From contig NC_013132.1 of the NCBI RefSeq assembly GCF_000024005.1, forward strand, positions 1,854,001 to 1,918,000: 64,000 nucleotides of DNA. Reading direction: 5' to 3'. Below are positions 17,841 to 27,489 of the stretch, in pieces. Made by a program: the position numbers and the translations under genes. The notes beneath the pieces were generated by a model. That model had not been told where the DNA came from and searched no databases. It saw nothing but the letters and a program-made list of their open reading frames with translations. Origin of the DNA: Chitinophaga pinensis DSM 2588 (GTDB lineage: Bacteria; Bacteroidota; Bacteroidia; Chitinophagales; Chitinophagaceae). Numbering within the stretch: the first letter of the stretch is position 1; every line of letters starts with the position of its first letter.

Positions 17841-17910
17841 CATCCTATAGTTATCTTTCGTTCATCCTGGCTTAGAAAGGGAGCATTCAACGAAGGGTAA
17901 CTATAGGATG
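17841..17910. repeat. Long imperfect inverted repeat in a divergent promoter region
   Basis: Arms of 22 bp at 17841-17862 and 17889-17910 with two mismatches, both G-U compatible in RNA, and a 26 nt loop. It lies between the HsdR-N-like gene and AMP nucleosidase. Confidence 0.8.
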
Positions 17911-18019
17911 AACGAGGTAACAAATATTTAACGTCCTGTTGCGTCTATTACAAAGGTATTACAGGTCCGGTGACATGGGACTTCAGAGTTTTTTCCGTAT
18001 ATTCGTTTGTCAAAAGGCT

Positions 18020-18790
18020 ATGAAGACAAAAGAAGAAATTGTAGCTAACTGGCTCCCCCGCTACACCGGAGAAAAACTGGAGAATTTCGGTTCTCACATC
18101 CTGCTCACGAACTTTAGTAACTATCTTAATTATTTCGCAGAATGGCATAACACCACTATCGTAGGTGAAGGCCGGCCGATGCAATGCGCTACTGCAGATG
18201 ACATTACGATCATCAATTTTGGTATGGGTAGTCCCGGTGCTGCTACTGTAATGGACTTACTCAGTGCGATTCATCCCAAAGCGGTGCTTTTCCTGGGAAA
18301 ATGCGGTGGTCTGAAAAAGAAAAATAACATCGGTGACCTGATATTGCCGATCGCTGCGATCCGTGGCGAGGGTACTTCCAATGACTACTTCCCTGCAGAA
18401 GTGCCGGCCCTGCCATCATTTGCTTTGCAAAAAGTAATATCCACCACCATCCGTGAATATGGCTGCGATTACTGGACAGGTACCTGTTACAGTACGAATC
18501 GTCGTGTATGGGAGCATGATGTGGAATTCAAACGCTACCTGGAACGTATCCGTGCGATGGCCATCGATATGGAAACAGCCACTATTTTCTCTGTTGGTTT
18601 CTTTAACAAAATACCTACAGGCGCATTGCTGCTTGTATCTGATCAGCCAATGATTCCGGAAGGTGTGAAAACAGAAGATAGTGATCGCAGAGTGACGACT
18701 GAATATGTGGAAAGACATATCCGTATCGGTATCGATTCGCTGAAAAATCTGATTAATAGTCACCAGACAGTGAAACACCTGCTGTTTTAA
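18020..18790 (+). CDS. amn: AMP nucleosidase
   Basis: About 256 residues from MKTKEEIVANWLPRYTG; it hydrolyses AMP to adenine and ribose-5-phosphate. The purine phosphorylase fold landmarks are INFGMGSPGAATVMDLL, VLFLGKCGGLKKKNNIGDL and AIDMETATIFSVGF (catalytic Glu in the DMETA motif), with the SDQP motif near the end. The protein is the short type that lacks the N-terminal regulatory domain of the enterobacterial enzyme. An upstream ATG at 17939 is unlikely because the extra 27 residues are not family-like. An ABC ATPase gene follows by 18 bp. Confidence 0.88.
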   Translation: MKTKEEIVANWLPRYTGEKLENFGSHILLTNFSNYLNYFAEWHNTTIVGEGRPMQCATADDITIINFGMGSPGAATVMDLLSAIHPKAVLFLGKCGGLKKKNNIGDLILPIAAIRGEGTSNDYFPAEVPALPSFALQKVISTTIREYGCDYWTGTCYSTNRRVWEHDVEFKRYLERIRAMAIDMETATIFSVGFFNKIPTGALLLVSDQPMIPEGVKTEDSDRRVTTEYVERHIRIGIDSLKNLINSHQTVKHLLF

Positions 18791-18808
18791 AGCCGTCTGT
18801 TCCTCAAT

Positions 18809-20560
18809 ATGCAGCAGCCACTTTTATCCATCCGCGACCTGATGGTTTCCTTCGGCAGCACACCTGCTGTCAATGGTATTTCACTGGATATTATGCCCGG
18901 TGAGATCGTTGGTATTGTCGGAGAATCCGGTTCCGGTAAATCAGTAACAGCCCTTTCCCTGATGCGGCTGTTGCAGCATCCCGGCCGGATCAGCGGAGGT
19001 AGTCTGCAATACCATCTGTCAGGCAGTAAAATGCCGATAACAGATATCACACGTTTGTCTGAAATTGAAATGCGTTCCTGGCGTGGCAACGAGATTGCGA
19101 TGATCTTCCAGGAACCGATGACATCCCTGAATCCGCTGCATACCTGCGGGCATCAGGTGATGGAAGCACTCTTACTCCATAAAAGATTGATGAACAGGGA
19201 AGCAGCGAGACTGCAAACCCTGGCCCTGTTTAAACAGGTACGCCTGCCTGATCCTGAGTTGATGATGGAACGTTATCCACATCAGCTTTCCGGCGGACAA
19301 AAACAAAGGGTCATGATTGCTATGGCCATCAGTTGTCAGCCCCGCCTGCTCATTGCTGACGAACCCACCACTGCATTAGATGTCACCGTACAGAAAACGA
19401 TACTTGAACTGCTGAAAGAGCTGCAACGGCAGACGGGCATGAGTGTGATCTTTATTACGCATGACCTGGGGGTTATTGCAGAAATAGCTGACCGGGTAGC
19501 GGTGATGTATAAGGGCCGTATTGTAGAGGAAGGGAGCGTGGCACAGCTGTTCACGCATCCGCAGCATCCTTATACGAAGGGGTTGCTGGCTTGTCGTCCG
19601 CCATTAGATAAAAGGTTGTTCCGTTTGCCCGTCACCCGCGACTTTATGGAAATAGACCCGCAGGGAGAGATCGTGGAGAAGGCGCAGGAGATAAAGGCGT
19701 TTGTACATAGTCTGGAGGTCCCGCAGGAACTGATTGCCGGCAGGGAAGCCATGCTGGCACAACGGCCGCTTTTACTGGAAGTAAAAGACCTGCATACCTG
19801 GTTTCCTGCCAGGAAGAACATCTTTGGGAAAGTCCTTTCCTGGACGAAAGCCGTCAACGGCGTCAGTTTTGACGTCAGGGAAGGGGAAACTATGGGACTT
19901 GTAGGGGAGTCCGGATGTGGAAAAACTACACTGGGAAGAACCTTGTTAAGACTGGCAGAACCGACTTCCGGCAGTATTTACTATAAGGGGAAAGACATTA
20001 CTACCTTATCCGCAGGAGCATTGAGGGATCTGCGGAAGGATATCCAGATTATCTTCCAGGATCCCTATTCTTCCTTGAATCCACGCATGACCATTGGTCG
20101 TGCTATTGAAGAGCCCATGAAAGTACATGGATTGTATGGTACGGAACAGGGGAGAAGGGAGCGAGTGAAGGAGCTGCTGGCAAAGGTGAACCTGTTGCCG
20201 GAGCATTATAATCGTTATCCACATGAGTTTTCCGGCGGACAAAGACAGCGTATTGTCATTGCGCGCGCATTGGCTTTGGATCCGTCTTTTATTATCTGCG
20301 ACGAATCAGTAGCCGCCCTGGACGTGAGTATTCAGGCACAGGTTTTGAATCTGTTGATGCAGCTGAGGGAGGAATTCGGATTTACCAGTATATTTATTTC
20401 CCATGATCTGTCGGTGGTACGTTTTATCAGTGACAGGATGATGGTGATGAACCGGGGGCAGATTGAAGAAGCGGGACAGGCCGCTGAAGTGTATGAGCAG
20501 CCCAAAAGTGAATATACCAGACAGCTAATTAATTCTATACCGAAAAATATTTATGTGTAA
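18809..20560 (+). CDS. Dual-ATPase ABC transporter subunit, oligo/dipeptide type
   Basis: A 583-residue protein carrying two complete ABC ATPase domains. Domain 1 has Walker A GESGSGKS (38-45), signature LSGGQKQR (160-167) and Walker B LLIADEP (180-186); domain 2 has Walker A GESGCGKTT (366-374), signature FSGGQRQR and Walker B FIICDESVAALD. The fused arrangement is that of YejF/GsiA-like ATPases, which drive uptake of peptides or glutathione. Domain 2 has Ser after DE in its Walker B (DESVAAL). No permease or binding-protein genes are next to it. Confidence 0.9.
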   Translation: MQQPLLSIRDLMVSFGSTPAVNGISLDIMPGEIVGIVGESGSGKSVTALSLMRLLQHPGRISGGSLQYHLSGSKMPITDITRLSEIEMRSWRGNEIAMIFQEPMTSLNPLHTCGHQVMEALLLHKRLMNREAARLQTLALFKQVRLPDPELMMERYPHQLSGGQKQRVMIAMAISCQPRLLIADEPTTALDVTVQKTILELLKELQRQTGMSVIFITHDLGVIAEIADRVAVMYKGRIVEEGSVAQLFTHPQHPYTKGLLACRPPLDKRLFRLPVTRDFMEIDPQGEIVEKAQEIKAFVHSLEVPQELIAGREAMLAQRPLLLEVKDLHTWFPARKNIFGKVLSWTKAVNGVSFDVREGETMGLVGESGCGKTTLGRTLLRLAEPTSGSIYYKGKDITTLSAGALRDLRKDIQIIFQDPYSSLNPRMTIGRAIEEPMKVHGLYGTEQGRRERVKELLAKVNLLPEHYNRYPHEFSGGQRQRIVIARALALDPSFIICDESVAALDVSIQAQVLNLLMQLREEFGFTSIFISHDLSVVRFISDRMMVMNRGQIEEAGQAAEVYEQPKSEYTRQLINSIPKNIYV

Positions 20561-20591
20561 CTTAGTGTTCGATAATGCATAGATAATCATT

Positions 20592-20623
20592 TTTGATAGA
20601 TTCCATAATAATCAATACTTTTG
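20592..20623 (+). promoter_or_regulatory. Bacteroidota-type promoter for queA
   Basis: TTTG at 20592-20595, 20 bp spacer, TACTTTTG at 20616-20623, ATG 29 bp downstream. Confidence 0.65.
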
Positions 20624-20651
20624 CAGCCTTAAAATTCATTCATACCGTAAT

Positions 20652-21701
20652 ATGAAACTATCACAGTTTAGATTCGATCTTCCTTTAAATCTGATTGCGC
20701 AGCACCCTTCCAAGACTAGAGATGAAGCACGTTTGATGGTGGTAAACCGTGCCACCGGTAAAATCGAGCACAAGGTGTTCCGTGATATCATCAACTACTT
20801 CAATGATAAGGATGTAATGGTGGTGAACAACACCAAGGTATTCCCTGCTCGTCTGTATGGCCGTAAGGAGAAGACTGGTGCAAAGATTGAAGTATTCCTG
20901 CTCCGTGAGCTGAACAAGCAGAACCGCTTGTGGGATGTAATCGTAGATCCTGCCCGTAAGATCAGGGTGGGTAACAAATTATACTTTGGCGATGATGAAT
21001 CGCTGGTAGCAGAAGTGATTGATAACACCACATCCCGTGGCCGTACGATCCGCTTCCTGTTCGAAGGTGATGACAATGAATTTAAGCAGGTACTGGACAC
21101 CCTGGGTGAAACACCGCTGCCTAAATACATCAAGCGTAAGCCTGAAGAAGAGGATAAAGAGCGTTATCAGACAGTTTACGCAAAACATGAAGGCGCCGTT
21201 GCAGCTCCGACTGCTGGTCTGCACTTCAGCCGTGAGCTGATCAAACGCCTGGAGATCAAAGGTGTTAAATTCGCAGAAGTTACCCTGCACACCGGTTTAG
21301 GCACATTCCGTCCTATCGAGGTAGAAGATCTGAGCAAACACAAGATGGATGCTGAGTACTTCAACATTGACGAGTATGCTGTGAAAGTGGTGAACAAGGC
21401 AAAAGAAGAGAACCGCAAGGTTTGTGCGATCGGTACTACCACCGTGAGAGCGGTTGAGTCTTCCGTGACTGCACAGAACCTGCTGAAAGCAGCAGAAGGA
21501 TGGACAAATACCTTTATTCACCCTCCTTATGATTTCGCTATTCCGAATGCACTGGTTACTAACTTCCACCTACCTAAAACAAGCCTCCTGATCATGGTAT
21601 GTGCTTTTGCAGGTTATGATCTGGTGATGGAAGCATATCAGCAGGCTATTAAGGAGAAATACCGTTTCTTCAGCTATGGTGATGCAATGCTGATCATCTG
21701 A
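20652..21701 (+). CDS. queA: S-adenosylmethionine:tRNA ribosyltransferase-isomerase
   Basis: A 349-residue enzyme that transfers and rearranges the ribosyl group of AdoMet onto preQ1-modified tRNA in queuosine synthesis. Landmarks are [15 protein letters not shown] at the N-terminus, [44 protein letters not shown] and [18 protein letters not shown]. The length is normal. It has its own promoter, and a hairpin separates it from ispD. Confidence 0.95.
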   Translation: MKLSQFRFDLPLNLIAQHPSKTRDEARLMVVNRATGKIEHKVFRDIINYFNDKDVMVVNNTKVFPARLYGRKEKTGAKIEVFLLRELNKQNRLWDVIVDPARKIRVGNKLYFGDDESLVAEVIDNTTSRGRTIRFLFEGDDNEFKQVLDTLGETPLPKYIKRKPEEEDKERYQTVYAKHEGAVAAPTAGLHFSRELIKRLEIKGVKFAEVTLHTGLGTFRPIEVEDLSKHKMDAEYFNIDEYAVKVVNKAKEENRKVCAIGTTTVRAVESSVTAQNLLKAAEGWTNTFIHPPYDFAIPNALVTNFHLPKTSLLIMVCAFAGYDLVMEAYQQAIKEKYRFFSYGDAMLII

Positions 21702-21727
21702 TAAGCAGAAAAAAACTATTCGAAAAG

Positions 21728-21756
21728 GTCCTGTTCCGTATCATGCGGGACAGGAC
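21728..21756 (+). terminator. Hairpin between queA and ispD
   Basis: Stem gtcctgttccg / cgggacaggac with one wobble and a 7 nt loop, followed only by tattcat, so termination may be partial. Confidence 0.5.
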
Positions 21757-21773
21757 TATTCATGTAAGGCCAT

Positions 21774-22454
21774 ATGGAACAGCGTAAAAAGATAGCGATC
21801 ATTGTAGCCGGCGGATCAGGCACACGTATGGGAAGTGCCGTCCCCAAGCAATTTCTGGAACTTTCAGGTAAGCCTGTATTATGGCATACGGTGAATGCAT
21901 TTGCAAGCGCATTCCCTGATATACATATTGTGCTGGTATTGCCGGAAGTGCATTTTGACTACGTGAAACCATGGCTGCATGATTTTAATACCCGCGCTGC
22001 CGTTACATTGGTGAAAGGAGGAGAGACCCGCTTTCATTCAGTAAAGAATGGCCTGAATGAAGTACAAAACCCGGCTGTTGTGTTTGTACACGACGGTGTT
22101 CGTCCGCTGATCAGCACAGCGCTGATCCGTTCCTGCTATGAAGCGGCCCTGGAAAAGGGAAGCGCTATTCCGGTGATTGATATGAAAGACAGTATCAGGC
22201 AGCTGGAAGGAGAGGGGAATAAGGCGGTGGACCGTGAGCAGTTCAAGATTATACAAACCCCGCAAACATTCCTCTCAGAGTGGCTATTGCCAGCCTTTTC
22301 ATTACCTTATGATCCCTTGTTTACCGATGAGGCAACCGTTGTAGAACGGCAGGGGCACCGTGTACACCTGGTACCGGGAGAGGAGGCGAATATAAAAATA
22401 ACGCGCCCGCTGGATCTGACCATTGCGAGCGCGCTATTAAAGGAAAGAAATTAA
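21774..22454 (+). CDS. ispD: 2-C-methyl-D-erythritol 4-phosphate cytidylyltransferase
   Basis: A 226-residue enzyme of the MEP isoprenoid pathway that couples CTP and methylerythritol phosphate. The N-terminal nucleotide-binding AGGSGTRMGSAVPKQF (residues 12-27), the VFVHDGVRPLIS block and TDEATVVERQGH, with the final EEANIKITRPLDL, are all family signatures. It converges on the next gene with a 10 bp gap. Confidence 0.95.
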   Translation: MEQRKKIAIIVAGGSGTRMGSAVPKQFLELSGKPVLWHTVNAFASAFPDIHIVLVLPEVHFDYVKPWLHDFNTRAAVTLVKGGETRFHSVKNGLNEVQNPAVVFVHDGVRPLISTALIRSCYEAALEKGSAIPVIDMKDSIRQLEGEGNKAVDREQFKIIQTPQTFLSEWLLPAFSLPYDPLFTDEATVVERQGHRVHLVPGEEANIKITRPLDLTIASALLKERN

Positions 22455-22464
22455 GCTGAATATA

Positions 22465-23445
22465 TTATTGAGCGGTGTCTGGTGACAAGCTCTTTTGGAT
22501 TTTCGCCAGGATCTGGTGGGCAACTTCCATTGCCTGCAGACCATCAATTGCATTCACTGGTACCGGTTTATTGTGCAGGATGCTGTCGCGGAACAGTTCC
22601 AGTTCCATGCGGATGGCATTGGTCTGCTTGATTTCCGGGTTATCGATAGCGATGGTTTTCTTACCTGAATTCGTGTCGATATCCAGTGTGAATAAACCTT
22701 CGTCTTCCGGTGTTTTCAGTTTGATGATTTCTGTTTTCTTATCCAGGAAGTCGATACCGATGTAGGCATCTTTCTGGAACAGCCTCATTTTACGCATCTT
22801 TTTCAGGGAAATACGGCTGGAGGTCAGGTTGGCCACGCATCCGTTATGAAACTCGATACGTACGTTGGCTATATCAGGCGTATCGCTCATAACGGCTACG
22901 CCGCTGGCAGATATTCTGTTGATGGTAGATTGTACGATGCTCAGCACGATGTCGATATCATGTATCATCAGGTCGAGGATCACACTGACATCAGTACCAC
23001 GCGGATTGAATTCTGCGAGGCGGTGTACTTCGATGAACATTGGCTTCAGGGTATGCCCTTTCAACGCCAGGAAAGCCGGGTTGAAACGCTCCACGTGCCC
23101 TACCTGGAATTTGATATTGGCTTCTTCCACCAGTTTTACCAGTGTTTTGGCCTCATCCATGGTATTGGTCATCGGCTTTTCCACGAAAATGTGTTTTCCG
23201 TTGCGGATAGCCTGTTCACAAATTTTAAAGTGATGTGTGGTTGGTGCGATGATATCAATTGCGTCGGACGCCTGGATCAGTTCTTCCGCGGAATCGAATC
23301 GAGGAATCTGGTATTGGGCTACGCTTTCAGCGTTGGCATCGCTAGGATCGAAAAAACCAACTATTTCTACGTCTTTCATTGCGGCCCATTGGGAGAGATG
23401 TATCTTCCCCAGGTGCCCCACTCCGAAGATGCCTATCTTGAGCAT
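22465..23445 (-). CDS. Gfo/Idh/MocA family oxidoreductase
   Basis: About 326 residues from MLKIGIFGVGHLGKIHL. The N-terminal Rossmann fold (GVGHLG), the family EKP motif (HIFVEKPMT, around 90-98) and a C-terminal alpha/beta domain are visible. Such enzymes oxidise or reduce sugar or related alcohols with NAD(P). A start at 23541 would prepend a spurious hydrophobic leader. The substrate cannot be predicted. It follows radC on the same strand. Confidence 0.88.
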   Translation of the reverse strand: MLKIGIFGVGHLGKIHLSQWAAMKDVEIVGFFDPSDANAESVAQYQIPRFDSAEELIQASDAIDIIAPTTHHFKICEQAIRNGKHIFVEKPMTNTMDEAKTLVKLVEEANIKFQVGHVERFNPAFLALKGHTLKPMFIEVHRLAEFNPRGTDVSVILDLMIHDIDIVLSIVQSTINRISASGVAVMSDTPDIANVRIEFHNGCVANLTSSRISLKKMRKMRLFQKDAYIGIDFLDKKTEIIKLKTPEDEGLFTLDIDTNSGKKTIAIDNPEIKQTNAIRMELELFRDSILHNKPVPVNAIDGLQAMEVAHQILAKIQKSLSPDTAQ

Positions 23446-23507
23446 GTTACTATTTGATAATAAAATAATTGCGAATGTAAGGAAAAAGAGGGTATTAAAT
23501 CCAAATG

Positions 23508-24221
23508 TTATATAATGAACCCTTCTTCGACCATACTGCAATAGCCGGCTTCGGAAACAATGATGTGGTCGAGCACGCTGATGTCAAGCAGGCGGCCTGC
23601 CGCTTTGAGCTTTTCTGTGATCTGAATGTCGGCGGTGCTGGGACGCAGATTACCAGAGGGATGATTATGGCAGAGAATGACCTGTGTGGCACCCAGTTCC
23701 AGTGCTTCGCGGAAAATGACTTTAGGATCGACGATCGTACCGGTAATACCGCCGATGCTGATACAGCGGTGTTGCAGTACACGGGAGGCGTGATTGAGAT
23801 ATAGCACATGAAAGGATTCCAATGCTGCATCGCCGAGTAAAGGTTTAAAGTAGAGGGCGGCATCCCGGCCCTGCCGGATTGTTTTTTTCTGGAGCATACA
23901 GCCGGCCTGACGGCGACGGGCCAGTTCCATGACGGCGATGATTTTGGTAGCTTTTGCAGTGCCGATACCCTGGATCTTCTTTAGTTGTTCAAGTGTGAGC
24001 TTGCCCATTTCGCTGAGATTATTGGAGGCCGCACGTAGTACTTCCTGGGCCAGTGCAAGAGCTGATTTTTGTTTATAGCCATCATTCAGCAGTATGGCGA
24101 GTAACTCAGCATCGCTTAATGCACTGTTACCTTTGCTGATTAGTTTTTCTCGTGGCTGGTCGTCCTCAGGCCAGTCTTTGATGGCAATGTGAGTACTTGC
24201 CGGGTTAACTGTTCCTTCCAT
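23508..24221 (-). CDS. radC: RadC family JAB-domain DNA repair protein
   Basis: About 237 residues from MEGTVNPASTHIAIKDW. The N-terminal helical region has the family segment DDQPREKLISKGNSALSDAELLA and a helix-hairpin-helix-like part (KKIQGIGTAKATKI). The C-terminal JAB metal site shows the HNHPSGNLRPS motif with downstream Asp. Despite the name, RadC proteins have no firmly proven repair role. A start at 24257 is possible but atypical. Confidence 0.92.
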   Translation of the reverse strand: MEGTVNPASTHIAIKDWPEDDQPREKLISKGNSALSDAELLAILLNDGYKQKSALALAQEVLRAASNNLSEMGKLTLEQLKKIQGIGTAKATKIIAVMELARRRQAGCMLQKKTIRQGRDAALYFKPLLGDAALESFHVLYLNHASRVLQHRCISIGGITGTIVDPKVIFREALELGATQVILCHNHPSGNLRPSTADIQITEKLKAAGRLLDISVLDHIIVSEAGYCSMVEEGFII

Positions 24222-24433
24222 TTTGCTAAAAATATTAGCAAATATATCTCTTCCCACTCAGTTTTTTTATCTTCTCTCAATTTATTTTAAATTAGTCTTC
24301 TTTTTATAAGATTATTCGGGGATAAACGTGTAATTGTCTGTTAATAAGTGTGTTATCCAGTTTGAAAATAAGCGGGGCGTTTGCTGTATGGCAGATTGCC
24401 CAAAAAAATACAAAATACGTACTCCAAAAAGCA

Positions 24434-24441
24434 TAGTTTTG
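24434..24441 (+). promoter_or_regulatory. -7 box for prs
   Basis: TAGTTTTG fits TAnnTTTG, 18 bp before the prs ATG; no -33 box at standard spacing. Confidence 0.45.
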
Positions 24442-24459
24442 CAACCTCTTTAATATTCC

Positions 24460-25407
24460 ATGCAACCATCAGTAAAAATTTTCACAGGGAACAGTAACAC
24501 AGCTCTTGCAGAGAAAATTGCAAAGCGTTACGGTAACGGTCTGGGCAAACTGACCATACAGAAATTCAGCGATGGCGAGTTCCAGCCAATCTACATGGAA
24601 AGTATCCGTGGTGATTATGTTTTCCTGATACAGAGCACCAACGCTCCATCTGACAATCTGATGGAACTGTTGATGATGATAGATGCAGCTAAAAGGGCAT
24701 CTGCAGGTTACATCACTGCTGTAATTCCATATTTCGGTTTCGCGAGACAGGACAGGAAGGACAAGCCAAGGGTAGCCATTGCATCCAAGCTGGTGGCTAA
24801 TCTGTTGACTTCGGCTGGTGCTAATCGTGTGATAACCATGGACTTACATGCTCCGCAGATCCAGGGTTTCTTCGATATCCCGGTAGATCACCTGGATAGT
24901 TCTGCAATATTCATCCCGTATATCGAGAATTTGAAGCTGGAAAACCTTACCTTTGCGTCCCCTGACGTAGGTAGCACTAATAGGGTAAGGGAAGTTGCGT
25001 CCTATTTCAATGCTGAAATGGTGATCTGTGACAAACACCGTAAACGTGCGAATGAGATTGCCTCCATGGTGGTGATCGGTGATGTAAAGGACAGGGATAT
25101 CGTATTGATCGATGATATCTGCGACACTGCAGGTACACTGACCAAAGCGGCCAACCTGCTGAAAGAGAAAGGGGCGAGAAGTGTAAGAGCTTTCTGTACG
25201 CATCCGGTATTGAGTGGTAAAGCGTTTGACAATATCACTAATTCCGTACTGGAAGAGCTGGTGATCTGCGATACGATCCCGCTGAAACAGCAGAGTCCAA
25301 AGATCAAAGTGATCAGCGTGGCCGACCTCTTTGCAGTAGCTATCCGTAACATGCACGAAAACAGGTCTATTACAAACCTGTTCGTTCATAGCCACCGCAG
25401 GGTCTAA
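24460..25407 (+). CDS. prs: Ribose-phosphate pyrophosphokinase
   Basis: A 315-residue PRPP synthetase making PRPP from ribose-5-phosphate and ATP. The FSDGEFQPIYMES region, the catalytic flexible-loop DKHRKR segment and the PRPP-binding DIVLIDDICDTAGTL are all present. It heads a prs-rplY-pth order common in bacteria, which links nucleotide supply and translation. Confidence 0.95.
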   Translation: MQPSVKIFTGNSNTALAEKIAKRYGNGLGKLTIQKFSDGEFQPIYMESIRGDYVFLIQSTNAPSDNLMELLMMIDAAKRASAGYITAVIPYFGFARQDRKDKPRVAIASKLVANLLTSAGANRVITMDLHAPQIQGFFDIPVDHLDSSAIFIPYIENLKLENLTFASPDVGSTNRVREVASYFNAEMVICDKHRKRANEIASMVVIGDVKDRDIVLIDDICDTAGTLTKAANLLKEKGARSVRAFCTHPVLSGKAFDNITNSVLEELVICDTIPLKQQSPKIKVISVADLFAVAIRNMHENRSITNLFVHSHRRV

Positions 25408-25446
25408 TTAATGAGCATTATTTATAACAACATAAATGTTTAATCA

Positions 25447-26028
25447 ATGAAAACGATAACAATCGAAGGACAACTCAGGAGCGAGTTTGGCAAAAAAGCC
25501 ACCCGCCAGGCACGTTCTGAGGGCCAAGTGCCTTGTGTTATTTACGGGGGTGCAGAAACCGTAAGTTTTTCAGCTCCGGCAGTATCTTTCAAAAATCTGA
25601 TCTACACTCCTGATTTTCAGTTGGCTGAAATTAAATTAGGTAGCAAAGTTTACAGATGTGTACTGAAAGACAAACAATTTGACACTGTAACAGACGAACT
25701 GTCTCACATCGACTTCCTGGAACTGGTAGAAGATAAACCAGTAGCAGTTACCCTGCCAATCAGAATTGTTGGTCAGTCAGAAGGTGTAAAAGCCGGTGGT
25801 AAACTGGTAGTTAAAATCAAAGCGCTGAAAGTAAAGGCTCTGCCTAAATATCTGCGTGAGAACATCGAAGTTAGCATCGACAACCTGGAACTGAACGGTA
25901 ACATCCGTGTAGAAGACGTTGTTGCTGAAAACATCGAAATCCTGAACTCTCCACGTATTCCTATCGCGTCAGTAGTAATGACCCGTCAGTTACGTCAGGA
26001 AGAAGCAGCTGAAGGTAAAAAGAAATAA
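25447..26028 (+). CDS. rplY: 50S ribosomal protein L25/general stress protein Ctc
   Basis: A 193-residue L25 of the long Ctc type: an N-terminal 5S rRNA-binding domain (EGQLRSEFGKKATRQARSEG and VPCVIYGG) and a C-terminal beta domain (about 95-190). The ORF follows prs by 39 bp. A strong terminator follows. Confidence 0.95.
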   Translation: MKTITIEGQLRSEFGKKATRQARSEGQVPCVIYGGAETVSFSAPAVSFKNLIYTPDFQLAEIKLGSKVYRCVLKDKQFDTVTDELSHIDFLELVEDKPVAVTLPIRIVGQSEGVKAGGKLVVKIKALKVKALPKYLRENIEVSIDNLELNGNIRVEDVVAENIEILNSPRIPIASVVMTRQLRQEEAAEGKKK

Positions 26029-26047
26029 TTCTTTCAGAATATTTTGC

Positions 26048-26086
26048 AAAAAGTCCCGTTCCGGCTCGTCCGGGATGGGACTTTTT
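26048..26086 (+). terminator. rplY terminator
   Basis: Stem aaaaagtccc / gggacttttt, with an inner paired section, ending in a T run, 20 bp after the rplY stop. Confidence 0.85.
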
Positions 26087-26171
26087 CTATTTTTGCCCTG
26101 CATTACATGTAGCTTCGTATAAATAGAGGCTTTGTATGCTACAGACGTACAGCAATTAAAATAGTAATCCG

Positions 26172-26753
26172 ATGAAGTACCTGATAGTAGGATTAGGGAA
26201 TATAGGGACAGAATACGAACAGACGCGCCATAATATAGGCTTTGATATAGCAGATGCTTTTGTGAAAAAGCATGGAGGCACTTATAGAGAAGACCGTCTG
26301 GCAGATGTAGCCGAAGTAAAATGGAAAGGCCGCATTTTTGTGGTGATAAAGCCCACCACTTATATGAACCTGAGTGGTAAGGCGGTTAAATACTGGATGG
26401 ATAAGGAGAAAGTGCCACTGGAAAATATACTGGTATTAGTAGATGATCTGGCATTACCATTGGAAGTAATTCGTCTGCGTCCGGGTGGCAGCGATGCAGG
26501 ACAGAACGGGCTGAAAAGTATCCAGGAATTACTAGGCACCAATCAGTACCCACGTTTGCGCTTTGGTATCGGTAATAATTACCCGCGTGGAAGACAGGTG
26601 GAGTTTGTATTGGGTAAATGGACGAATGACGAATGGCCTGTGGTGATGGGCAAGCTGGGGAAATGTGTGGAATTGATTGAGAGTTATGCTTCCATCGGAT
26701 TGCCCCGTACCATGAATATCTACAACACATTGAGCTACCCTTATGATAAATAA
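26172..26753 (+). CDS. pth: Peptidyl-tRNA hydrolase
   Basis: A 193-residue enzyme that cleaves peptidyl-tRNA released from stalled ribosomes. Asn10 and the catalytic His20 (YEQTRHNIGFD) are present, with PTTYMNLSGKAV, the DDLALPLEVIRLRPGGSDAGQNGLKSI block and a normal C-terminus. Some copies of the family end with a WTNDEWP-like segment, also seen here. Confidence 0.95.
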   Translation: MKYLIVGLGNIGTEYEQTRHNIGFDIADAFVKKHGGTYREDRLADVAEVKWKGRIFVVIKPTTYMNLSGKAVKYWMDKEKVPLENILVLVDDLALPLEVIRLRPGGSDAGQNGLKSIQELLGTNQYPRLRFGIGNNYPRGRQVEFVLGKWTNDEWPVVMGKLGKCVELIESYASIGLPRTMNIYNTLSYPYDK

Positions 26754-26810
26754 ATTTCGAAAAACTGATATGCTCCGTTCTTTTAACCTTAAAACCAAGA
26801 AACACCTGTC

Positions 26811-27422
26811 ATGAAAATAATTTGTGTTGGAAGAAATTATGCTGATCATGCAAAGGAACTGAAAAATGAGGTGCCAACCGAACCAGTGATTTTCATGAAG
26901 CCTAAGAATGCATTATTACAGAATAATCACCCATTTTACTATCCGGAGTTCACTGACAATCTGCATTATGAATGCGAGCTGGTACTCCGTATCAGTAAGA
27001 ATGGTAAACATATACAGGAGAAATTCGCCGATAAATATTACGATCAGATAGGTATCGGAATCGACTTCACTGCCCGTGATCTGCAGGAGAAACAGAAACA
27101 GAAAGGATTACCCTGGGAGATTGCCAAGGCCTTTGACAATTCAGCCGTAGTAGGACAGTTCATGCCTATTACCCCTGAACTGGACAAAAAGGATATCAAT
27201 TTCTGTCTGTATAAAAACAAGGAGATCGTACAACAGGGGAATACCAAAGACCTGCTGTTTTCCTTTGATTTCCTGGTGTCTTACATTTCCAGGTATTTCA
27301 CCCTGAATATCGGTGATCTGGTATTCACCGGTACACCGGCAGGCGTTGGTCCGGTAGAAATAGGCGATTCACTGGAAGCATTCATTGAGAATGACAGTAT
27401 GCTGGAGTTTATGATTAAATAG
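26811..27422 (+). CDS. Fumarylacetoacetate hydrolase family protein
   Basis: A 203-residue FAH-fold enzyme (MKIICVGRNYADHAKEL). The metal ligands are seen in the HYECELVLRI and GIGIDFTARDLQ segments, and the closing GDLVFTGTPAGVGPVEIGD is diagnostic. The family includes acylpyruvate hydrolases and oxaloacetate tautomerases/decarboxylases; which one cannot be told. It lies 57 bp after pth and ends at a terminator. Confidence 0.9.
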   Translation: MKIICVGRNYADHAKELKNEVPTEPVIFMKPKNALLQNNHPFYYPEFTDNLHYECELVLRISKNGKHIQEKFADKYYDQIGIGIDFTARDLQEKQKQKGLPWEIAKAFDNSAVVGQFMPITPELDKKDINFCLYKNKEIVQQGNTKDLLFSFDFLVSYISRYFTLNIGDLVFTGTPAGVGPVEIGDSLEAFIENDSMLEFMIK

Positions 27423-27442
27423 GCTCTTTTTTAGATATTCAG

Positions 27443-27488
27443 GCGCTTAACGCAATTACTGTCCGCAGTTTGTGTTAAGCGCTTTTTT
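27443..27488. terminator. Terminator after FAH gene
   Basis: 13 bp stem (gcgcttaacgcaa with one wobble) with a second inner stem, followed by six T. It can also act for the MarR gene on the other strand. Confidence 0.85.
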
Positions 27489-27489
27489 G

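Noticed and set aside
17939..18019. Earlier ATG for AMP nucleosidase (27 extra residues)
   Set aside because: The extra N-terminus has no family resemblance, and MKTKEEIVANW begins a normal short AMP nucleosidase.
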